Assembly: GCA_035634255.1 (NCBI GenBank)
Contig: DASQDI010000140.1
Location: 1-64,000, forward strand
Length of the DNA stretch: 64,000 bases
Direction of reading: 5' to 3'
Source: DATLMR01 sp035634255
Lineage (GTDB): Bacteria > Acidobacteriota > Blastocatellia > UBA7656
In this document: positions 49,817-57,900 of the stretch, one piece after another
Layout: every line of letters starts with the position of its first letter
Position numbering within the stretch: position 1 is the stretch's first letter
Notes under the pieces: generated by a model
Databases searched by the model: none
What the model saw: only the letters and a program-made list of their open reading frames with translations
Told to the model about the DNA's origin: nothing
Position numbers and translations under genes: made by a program

Positions 49817-51784
49817 TCAGGGCTCGGTAATGCCGCCCATCTCTTTGATCGATTCTTTGATCGAGTCAGGCGGATTCTGTAAAGAGATTTTGAAATGTTC
49901 CCTCGCCGGCCCCTGACCCCTGACCGCCGGCCCCTGGTCGAAAAGCTCCAGTTGCTCCGGCACATCATGTCCATTCGGGAGGTGGTGAAGAGACTGATCG
50001 CCCGCGACGAGCTTCGCGGCTTTGAGGGCCGTGTTCCAGGATTCGAAGGCCGCCTCGAAGAGTTCGAGGCCGAAGCGCGACAGCCGCTCGACGTCGGCCC
50101 GAGTCGGCAGGCGTCCGAGGGCGATGGCGAGCTTTTGAAGCTCGATCTGCAACGCTCGCCTCGACACGCCGCCCCTCCTTTTCGCCCCCGATCTTTTCGG
50201 AGCGTCCGCGCGCCTGCGCGTCATCCTGTGCTCCGCGAGGCGCAGGTATCCGTCGTCCTGCTCTATCGCGATGAACTTCCGGCCGAGCCTCTGCGAGACG
50301 AGCGCGGAAGTCCCGGTCCCCGCGAAGGCGTCGAGCACGAGGTCTCCGGGGTTGGTCGCGAGCCGGATTATCCGGTCGACGAGCCGCTCCGGGGTCGCGC
50401 AAGGGTGCGCTTTCCGCCCGAGGGCCTTTTCGTTCGGGAGCCTCTCGCGATGAATGTCATGCCAGATGTCGGTCAGCTCTCCCCTCCACGTCCGGGTCGA
50501 AGCGCGCCTCACCCTCAGGCACGCGCGGCGGCCGCACACGTCGGCGCGGTCGGGAGGGAAGACGGCCTCGTCGAACGGCTCCCACCCGTTCTCCATCGAG
50601 CAGTAGTTGAATCGATTGCCGCGCGGCCCTTTCGTCAGGTAAAGGAGCGAGTAGTGCGCGGGCATCAGGACCCCTTTGGGCTCGGGCAGGGCGTTCCACA
50701 CGATCCAGTTCTGAAGGTAGAGGCCCCCGGCCCTCGTGAGAAAGTCCGCGAGGTGAACGGACCATTTCGGGAGGTTGAGCAGGAAGAGCGCGCCCCCCGG
50801 CTTTAACACCCGCTCGTACTCGACGAGCCACCTCTTGCACCATCCGACGTATTCGCCCTCGCTCCTGTTGTCGGAATAACCCCTGTAATTCTTGGTGAGG
50901 TTGAAGGGCGGGTCAGCGAAGGCGAGGTCCACCGTCTCCGACGGGATGGCTTTCAGGACTTCCAGACATACCCCCTTATGGAGCCTGTTGACCAGATCGT
51001 CCGGCACGCGGCGGTCACGCGCGCCCGCGAGCTTCATCCATTCGAGCGGGTTGAAGGCCGAAATCTTCGGGGCTTCCGGGGCCGCGAAGACTTCAGGCGG
51101 CGCATTCTTTTCGGGCGCGAGCAGCAGAAGGCTCGTGCGCCTGCCGTCGCAGGCGAGCTCAAGAATACGCTCGAAGATTTCGGAGGGGAGTTCGTCCGAC
51201 GAGTTGACGACGAGGTCCATCCAGACGTCCGAGAGCACGGCCCCGCGCGGGTGCATAAGGTGCGACTTGCCGCCCCAGTCTTTCAGGCTCTCCCCGCAAC
51301 ACCTGCACCGCGCGTGGGGAATCCTTACGCGGTTGACGGCCGCGGACGCTTTCGACAGGAGGAGCAGGCCCGAGTGCTCCGGCCTGAGTCCCCCCGGTCT
51401 GGTCGCGGTCGCCGAGCGCGCGGCGATCCAGTACCGAAACGTCAGCGCGCTTGAGAGGGCCGACGCATAGCGTGGCAGGTGTTGCGGCAGCCCGTAGATG
51501 AACATCAGCCCGTCTTCGGACAGGCGCTCGGCGGCTTCCCGAAGCAGGCGGATGTTTCGCTCGATCAGCCCCGAGGCCGGGTCGGTTTTGTAATTGAAGG
51601 GGCGGAACCTCGTCTCTTGGCCCTGCGAGAACGCGGCGACGCAGACGGAGAAGCCATACTCACGCCTGCCGGTCAGCCTGTTTACGAAAGTCGATGGGAT
51701 AGAGCCGGGCACCGGTGATCCTGAGACAATGGCATAAAATCCCGAGCGCTCCGCGAGCGCGGCCAGTTCTGTCGTGTTCTGCAT
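49817..51784 (-). CDS. DNA methyltransferase with a degenerate N-terminal copy
   Basis: 655 residues. The C-terminal half (about 270-655) is an active-type N6-adenine/N4-cytosine methyltransferase: DPPFNLTKNY at about 288, then GGALFLLNLPK, and the SAM-binding DAFAGTGTSAL at about 483, so the order is that of the beta class. The first 260 residues look like a worn-down second methyltransferase copy (HARCRCCGESLKDWGGKSHL MHPRGAV) that retains a Cys zinc knuckle but lacks DPPY and FxGxG. The C-terminal tail (about 545-620) is a small helical region (RALQIELQKLAIALGRLPTR) like a target-recognition add-on. No restriction enzyme gene adjoins, so this may be an orphan or part of an unusual system. 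Confidence 0.87.
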   Translation of the reverse strand: MQNTTELAALAERSGFYAIVSGSPVPGSIPSTFVNRLTGRREYGFSVCVAAFSQGQETRFRPFNYKTDPASGLIERNIRLLREAAERLSEDGLMFIYGLPQHLPRYASALSSALTFRYWIAARSATATRPGGLRPEHSGLLLLSKASAAVNRVRIPHARCRCCGESLKDWGGKSHLMHPRGAVLSDVWMDLVVNSSDELPSEIFERILELACDGRRTSLLLLAPEKNAPPEVFAAPEAPKISAFNPLEWMKLAGARDRRVPDDLVNRLHKGVCLEVLKAIPSETVDLAFADPPFNLTKNYRGYSDNRSEGEYVGWCKRWLVEYERVLKPGGALFLLNLPKWSVHLADFLTRAGGLYLQNWIVWNALPEPKGVLMPAHYSLLYLTKGPRGNRFNYCSMENGWEPFDEAVFPPDRADVCGRRACLRVRRASTRTWRGELTDIWHDIHRERLPNEKALGRKAHPCATPERLVDRIIRLATNPGDLVLDAFAGTGTSALVSQRLGRKFIAIEQDDGYLRLAEHRMTRRRADAPKRSGAKRRGGVSRRALQIELQKLAIALGRLPTRADVERLSRFGLELFEAAFESWNTALKAAKLVAGDQSLHHLPNGHDVPEQLELFDQGPAVRGQGPAREHFKISLQNPPDSIKESIKEMGGITEP

Positions 51785-51881
51785 AAGTCAGGGATGATCT
51801 ATCAATCTACGGCTCAGTTGTTGTCTCCGGGGCTCGGGCTTCCCGCTCCAATTAAAAGACAAGAGATGGGAAAAGGAGATG

Positions 51882-52826
51882 TCAGACTTCCTGAAGCTGC
51901 TCGTTCGGGGCGAGGAAGCGGGGCTTCGGGTCGGCCTGAACGACGCGAGAGCGGGGCGGGACCGACTCGGTCAGCCATACGTTGCCGCCGACCACGCTGC
52001 CTTCGCCGATCACTGTGTTGCCCCCGAGTATCGTCGCCCCGGCATAAATCACCACGTCATCTTCGATGGTCGGGTGGCGCTTCTTCCCGCGAATGAGCCT
52101 GCCCTTGTCGTCCTTGGGGAAGGAGAGCGCGCCCAGGGTGACGCCCTGATAGAGCTTCACGTTATTTCCTATGACGGTGGTCTCCCCGATGACGACGCCC
52201 GTGCCGTGATCGATGAAGAAGCTCTCCCCGACCTGAGCTCCGGGGTGAATGTCGATCCCGGTGCGCGAGTGCGCGAGCTCGGTGAGCATCCTGGGCAGGA
52301 GCGGGACATCGAGCTTGTACAGCTCGTGCGCGACCCTGTAAGCGGTTATGGCATAAACGGCCGGGTAGCTCAGTATTATTTCATCTATGCAGTGCGCGGC
52401 CGGGTCGCCGTCGTAGGCGGCCTGAATGTCTTTCGCGAGCATGCGGCGGACGCTCGGGATCGACTCAAGGAACATGACGGTGATCTCTTCCGCCTCCGCG
52501 TCGTAAGCCTGAGTGATCTCCCCGTCGAGGTCTTTCATGTGGCGCAGCCCTCGGGAAATCTGCCCGCGCAGGTGCTCGAAGAGCCAGCCGACGCGCTCCT
52601 GCACGCGGTAGATTATGCCGTGGTGAGTGACGCCCCCGGAGGTGTAGTAGCCGGGGTATATCACCTCTTCGATGGCCTTCATTATCGCCGAAGCGTCTTC
52701 GCGGGAAGGCAGGGGCATGCGGTCGAGGTGATGAATCTTGGGCGTCGCTTCGTCGTAAGAAGACGCGATCCGCTCCATTATGTTCGCGAGAGTGTTCTGC
52801 CGCGCCGCGATGTCCGGTTTATCCAT
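51882..52826 (-). CDS. serine O-acetyltransferase
   Basis: 314 residues. The C-terminal half is a left-handed beta-helix of hexapeptide repeats (IDIHPGAQVGESFFIDHGTG, VVIGETTVIGNNVKLYQGVT, LGALS), with the catalytic His in HGTGVVIGE. The N-terminal helical domain matches the long CysE/EpsC type. It makes O-acetylserine from serine and acetyl-CoA, the first step of cysteine synthesis. No cysK is nearby. The start ATG at 52826 (MDKPDIAARQ) fits. It is close to the methyltransferase (97 nt gap, same strand). Confidence 0.93.
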   Translation of the reverse strand: MDKPDIAARQNTLANIMERIASSYDEATPKIHHLDRMPLPSREDASAIMKAIEEVIYPGYYTSGGVTHHGIIYRVQERVGWLFEHLRGQISRGLRHMKDLDGEITQAYDAEAEEITVMFLESIPSVRRMLAKDIQAAYDGDPAAHCIDEIILSYPAVYAITAYRVAHELYKLDVPLLPRMLTELAHSRTGIDIHPGAQVGESFFIDHGTGVVIGETTVIGNNVKLYQGVTLGALSFPKDDKGRLIRGKKRHPTIEDDVVIYAGATILGGNTVIGEGSVVGGNVWLTESVPPRSRVVQADPKPRFLAPNEQLQEV

Positions 52827-53056
52827 GACAGTTCAAGCTCCTGGGCTCCGTCAGGGCCGTCACATACTGCCCCGATCTTTCTGAGGCAACCCGTATGTTG
52901 ATACTAAGAGTGCCCAAAGTCAACACGGCATGCGGCGGCGTCCTATTCTTGTGTCGCTGGCCCTCTGAATCTTTCCCCGCCCGGAATCCTACATGCTGGC
53001 TTCGTGCGGAAGCGCGAGCCCCGGACCAGATTTAGGCTATGTAATAATTTTTACAA

Positions 53057-53086
53057 TTGACTTTGAGCCGCCGTCAAACGTAGAAT
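53057..53086 (+). promoter_or_regulatory. promoter for the DUF4214-like gene
   Basis: TTGACT at 53057-53062, 18 nt, TAGAAT at 53081-53086. The next + strand gene starts at 53253. The rest of 52827-53252 shows nothing else. Confidence 0.5.
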
Positions 53087-53252
53087 GGGGCCTGCCGTTT
53101 AGATTAGTAACTAAAATCCCTAATTGTCCTATGAATATAATGGGATTGTCCTTTAGTTAAGCCTCACAAGTAGAAGAAAGCGTCCAGATTTAACGGGGTT
53201 GTAGTAACTTGCAACTTCACTGTCTCAATAGCTTTTAAGAGGAGGTAGCCTA

Positions 53253-53792
53253 ATGAAGAGAGCATTCCTTTCGCTCTGTACGCTGGCCTTGTGTCTGCTC
53301 ACGTTTACTGAGGCACAAGCTCAGAATCCTATAGACGACACGGAGTTCTTCGTGCGGCAGCAGTTCCGGGACTTCCTGGGAACCAGCTTCACCCCGTCCA
53401 ACTCCGAAGTCTTTACCAAGATGAGCCAGATTGATTCGTGCGGCAGCAACGCGGCTTGCCGCAACACCCAGCGCGTGCTAGTCTCACGGGCCTTCTGGGA
53501 CGACTCGCGCTTCCGGTCGCAGTCGCGGACATTCGGCCTTCCGCTCACCAGCGGGATGGAGCTTTACGACAACCATGATTTTGTGGAGTTATCCTACCTT
53601 GTCTACCTGCAGCGTTCGTCGAGTGATCCGCCGGATGACTCTCGGAGGCTCGGCTTCTTCTTCTGGAAGGGTTCGTTGGATAACTGTGTCAACAACAGCA
53701 CGACGTTCAGCCAGAGTTCGCAGTGCTACAACGATATAATCAATGCCTTCCTGAGTTCGATAGAGTACCGGTCAAGATTTGGCACTCCGTAA
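53253..53792 (+). CDS. secreted DUF4214-like protein
   Basis: 179 residues, with GAGGAGG upstream. The signal peptide (FLSLCTLALCLLTFTEAQAQ) is followed by FFVRQQFRDFLGTSFTPSNS, the opening of DUF4214-type modules often found in acidobacterial and planctomycete exported proteins. Four Cys (SCGSNAAC, NC, QC) may form two disulfides. RVLVSRAFWDDSRFR and FVELSYLVYLQR fit the helical repeats of that family. DUF4214 proteins may bind surfaces or polysaccharides (family knowledge is weak). It has its own promoter and is followed by the folP gene after 180 nt. Confidence 0.75.
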   Translation: MKRAFLSLCTLALCLLTFTEAQAQNPIDDTEFFVRQQFRDFLGTSFTPSNSEVFTKMSQIDSCGSNAACRNTQRVLVSRAFWDDSRFRSQSRTFGLPLTSGMELYDNHDFVELSYLVYLQRSSSDPPDDSRRLGFFFWKGSLDNCVNNSTTFSQSSQCYNDIINAFLSSIEYRSRFGTP

Positions 53793-53972
53793 GTGTCTTA
53801 GCGACGGCTGGTCTCCGATCCGTACCTCCGGGCCTCATGCGATAGCGTGAGGCCCGGATAACACCCCGCCCTTACCCGCCTCGATAATATCAGCACAAGA
53901 TCAGGGCACCACCCGTCATCCCGCTCTTTCGCGGTCTTGCGAAAAGAGGGGCCGGGGATTAGCCTTCAATCG

Positions 53973-54821
53973 ATGAGAAAACGATTCAGCATCCCTTTAA
54001 GGAACGGCTCGACGCTCCTGCTCGGCGACCGCACGATGGTCGTGGGCGTCCTGAACGTCACGCCCGATTCATTCTCAGACGGGGGCCGCCATTTCGAGGC
54101 GTCGGAGGCCATCGATCAGGCGTTGAAGATGCAGGAAGACGGGGCGGACGTGATCGAGATTGGGGGCGAGTCCACGAGGCCGGGGGCGAAGCCGCTCTCG
54201 GTCGAGGAGGAGCTCGCGCGCTTACTGCCGGTCCTGACGGGGCTCGACAAGGGCCTCCAGGTCCCGATCTCGGTCGACACGTACAAGAGCGAGGTCGCGC
54301 ATGCCGCGCTCGACCTCGGGGCGAGCATAATCAATGACGTGAGCGCCCTGCGATTCGACCCGAGGGTCGCGGACGTGGCGAAGGGCGCGGGCGCGGCGCT
54401 GGTCCTGATGCACATGCGCGGGACCCCCGAGACGATGCAGGAGATGGAGCCGAGCCGGGACATCTTCGCCGAGATCGCGGACGACTTCGAGGCGGCGATA
54501 GGCGAAGCCGAGGCGCGCGGGTTGGCCCGCGACCGGATAATACTCGACCCCGGAATAGGGTTCGGGAAGACGCTCGAACAGAACCTCGAAATACTGAACC
54601 ACCTGGGCCGCTTCAACGGTTTCAACCTCGCCCTCATGGTCGGCACGTCGAGGAAGAGCTTCATCGGCCGCATCACCGGGAGGGAAGCGGGCGAGAGGGC
54701 GTTCGGCACCGCCGCTTCCGTCGCCGTCGCCATCGCGCGCGGGGCCCACTTCGTCAGGGTCCACGACGTGAAAGAGATTGTGGATGCCGTGCGCGTCTGC
54801 GATGCGATCATCAATCACTGA
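53973..54821 (+). CDS. folP: dihydropteroate synthase
   Basis: 282 residues from the ATG at 53973 (MRKRFSIPLRNGSTLLLGDR). A TTG at 53937 would extend it by 12 residues. VGVLNVTPDSFSDGG is the pterin-binding loop, IEIGGESTRPGAKP the second loop, then INDVSALRFDPRVADVAKGA, LMHMRGTPETMQ, ILDPGIGFGKT and GTSRKSFIGRITG, and the ending FVRVHDVKEIVDAVRVCDAI. All motifs are complete. It condenses pterin pyrophosphate with p-aminobenzoate in folate synthesis. No other folate gene is adjacent. An intrinsic terminator follows at 54860-54890. Confidence 0.95.
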   Translation: MRKRFSIPLRNGSTLLLGDRTMVVGVLNVTPDSFSDGGRHFEASEAIDQALKMQEDGADVIEIGGESTRPGAKPLSVEEELARLLPVLTGLDKGLQVPISVDTYKSEVAHAALDLGASIINDVSALRFDPRVADVAKGAGAALVLMHMRGTPETMQEMEPSRDIFAEIADDFEAAIGEAEARGLARDRIILDPGIGFGKTLEQNLEILNHLGRFNGFNLALMVGTSRKSFIGRITGREAGERAFGTAASVAVAIARGAHFVRVHDVKEIVDAVRVCDAIINH

Positions 54822-54859
54822 CGCTCTTCGGGCGGGGATAAAGCGGATATAAAAATTAA

Positions 54860-54890
54860 GGCCGGGTGCTTCCACACCCGGCCTCTTTTA
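54860..54890 (+). terminator. intrinsic terminator of folP
   Basis: GGCCGGGTG and CACCCGGCC form a perfect 9-bp stem around CTTCCA, followed by TCTTTT. It begins 38 nt after the folP stop. Confidence 0.85.
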
Positions 54891-54903
54891 ATTTGATCCG
54901 ATC

Positions 54904-54936
54904 AGGAGACCCGGTCCCTGACGGGCCGGGCCTCCT
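54904..54936 (-). terminator. hairpin after the subtilase gene
   Basis: AGGAGACCCGGTCC and GGGCCGGGCCTCCT pair with few mismatches around a short loop, 13 nt beyond the subtilase stop codon on the minus strand. No U-run follows on that strand, so this is a weaker case than the folP terminator. Confidence 0.5.
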
Positions 54937-54948
54937 GCTTCGTATCCG

Positions 54949-57900
54949 TTATTGACAGACGCACGAGTTATTTCTCGTGTCTCTGTCCGTGATCGTGCAG
55001 CGGGTCGTACCCGGAGGCGCTTGCAGCGAGGCGCTGCCGCTCGGCGGGGTCAACCCGTTATTGAGCCTCACCGTCACTCGGCGATCAGTCGCGGCGTGTT
55101 CGAGAGTGAAGGTGTTGCCCTGAATCTGCATCTTGCCCGTTCCCGTCCATACCGTTCCGTTGCAGCAGAATCGATACTGGCCCGTGAACGAGTTGACCAG
55201 AACCACGATGCTCGGGTTCGTGTCATCCTGCAGGCAGATGTCGAAGACCGTTACCGTGAACGAGCAGGTCGCAGTGTTGCCACTCGCGTCCGTCGCCGTG
55301 CAGGTAACCGTCGTCGTGCCTACGGGGAAGGTCGAGCCCGAGGGCGGTGTGCAAACCACCGTCACGCCGGGGCAGTTGTCCGAAGCAGTCGGCGGCGGGA
55401 AGGTCACTAACGCGCCGGGTTGGCCCGGAGTGCCTACTACCGTGATGTTGCTCGGGCAGGTGATTGAAGGCGGCTGCGTATCCTGAACCGTGATCGTGAA
55501 CGAGCAGGTGTCGCCAGTGCCCGTGCAGGTGACGGTCGTCGTACCCACCGGGAAGAACGAGCCTGACGGAGGCGAGCACGTTACCGTGCCGCACGAGCCG
55601 GTCGAGGTCGGGGCCGGGTAGTTGACCACGGCACCGCACTGGTTGGGCGCGTTCGAGACGGTGATGTTCGCCGGGCAGGTCAGGTCGCAGGGGACCGCCC
55701 CGCCGCAGCTCGTGCCGGTGGTGGTGATGCTGTCGATGCGCCAGCCCTGACCGCTTACGCTGCTGTCACTGCCGCGCCTCCAACGGAAGACCCAGCTCTG
55801 GCCGTTGGCAGACGCCGGGAGGTTGACGGTCGTCGTGACGAACCCGGCAGAGTTTCCGGTCCACGCCTGACGGCCCGCAATCGGGCTGCCGAAGTTGACC
55901 GAGATCGTTCCGTTGTACCCGCCCACGGCGAAGGTAGCGCCGGTGGCGAGGATGTCCTGGAACGCGCCGCCGTTGATCGAGGCTTCGAGGACGCCGCCGT
56001 CGAATCCATTCTCAAGGTTCCGGTTCTGGCGGAACGTGAGGGTGGCCGAGGCGGAAGTGATCGGGAAGGCCGGCGAATCGAGCCGCTCGTCAGAGATGCA
56101 GTTAGGATCGTTGACGAAGGCCGCGTTCGGGGCCGAGTCGGCGGGCGGGGTAGGCGTGCCCGCATTCGACGTTTCCCACGGGTTGGAGTTCGCACAGTCG
56201 ATGGCGGTCGTGGCCGTCCAGCCGGCAGGCAGGGCGGGCACGGTCACCGCGTCGAAGTTCTCGGCGCAAGGCTGAGCCGACGCCGTGCAGCACTCGAAGC
56301 CGTCGGTGATGACGATGGTGTCGACGTTCGCTCCCACGCCAGAGACGCTGGTGTCGGTCGCGACTCTCCACCGCAGCTGGATCGAAGCGCCCATCGCGGA
56401 AGCGGGCAGGTTGACGGTAGTCGTGGTGAAGCCGCCGCTGTTGCCGCTCCACGCCTGGCGGCCCGCAATCGGGCTGCTGAAGTTGACCGAGATCGTGGCG
56501 TTGTAGCCGCCCGTGACGAACGAGCCGCCGGCGGTGATGATGTCCTGGAAGGCCCCGCCGTTGATGGCCGGGTTGGAGATCTCAAGCACCATGCCGTCGA
56601 AGGTCGACTCCAGGTTGTTGTTTCTCCTGAAGGTGAGCTGGGCGGACGCGCTCGAAATCGCGATGGCCGGGGTGACCAGGAAGTTGTCGGTGATGCAGTT
56701 GGGGTCGTTGTGGAACGCGGAGTTCGGCGCCGTGTCGTTGGGCGTCGTGACCGTCGTCCAGTTGGAGCCCAGAGCGCATCCCGCCCCGTTGACGAATGAG
56801 GTGGTCCAGCCAGCCGGGAGGGCGGGCGCGGTCACCCCGTCAAAGTTCTCCGTGAATGCCGTGGCCAGAGTGCCGAGCGTGAAGGTGTAGGTCACCGTCC
56901 CGAGGTTGGTCGCTCCGTCCTGAAGGTTGAGGGACGCGGTGATGGTGCTCCCGCATGCCCCGTTGGCGGTGAAGGTGAAGTTCCTGCAGACGGGAGGCCC
57001 GCCCGCCGCGAGCGCGCCGTAGCTCTGCGGTCCGCTCGGGCTGGTGACGCCGCCGGTCGCGGCCAGAGTGCCGACCAGGTTGGTCGTGGCGGTCGTGCCG
57101 ACGTTCTGCACGCAGAGGCTGACGGTCACGGTCTCGCCGGGATCGACCGCCCCGTTGGCAGGCGAGCAGCTTTCGGTGGTGATGGTCGCGCCGGCTGACG
57201 CGATCACGGCCTGCTGCTGTTCGACGCCGTTGACGAGGACGAGCGCGAAGTCCTGATCGGTCGTGTCGGCATCGCCGGGCACGCCATCGCCCGCGATGTT
57301 CGACGCGATGATGCGAACGACGAACGGGCCGCTCACGCCGGCCGGGACGAATACGCTCTCGTTGTTGTTGCGGATGTCGAAGACGCCGCCGGTCGCGGAG
57401 TTCGCGCCGGAGAAGACGTTGCCCCTGAAGGTCTGACCGCCGACGGTCACTTCGAGGTCAAGGTCGTTGACGAATGCGTTTCCGACCGTGGGGCCGGGCG
57501 TGTCGGTCCAGGCCAGGGTCACGCGGAAAGGCTTGGTGTTGTCAGCGATGTTTCCGGTGATGACGCGCTGCTGGCCGGTGGCGGTGAACGTGTCGACGGG
57601 CCTCTGGTCGCGGATGATGTTCGCGACTCCGAAGATGTCGAAGTAGCCGTTGAGGTTCAACTCGCCCATGCCCTGGCTGTTCGAGGGCAGGTTGCCGCCT
57701 GCGCCGACGCCCGTCATGTACCTGGCCGAGTTCTGCATCAGGGCCTTGGTCATCGCCGGGCTGGGAGGCGTAAGCGAGCGGTTGATGAAGTCCTGGCGGA
57801 GCAGAGCCGCCGCGCCCGCGACCGCCGGGGCCGAGTGGCTCGTTCCGGAAGAAGCGGTGTAGAACTCCTGACCCGCCGGGAAGAAGTCGATTCCGGGGCC

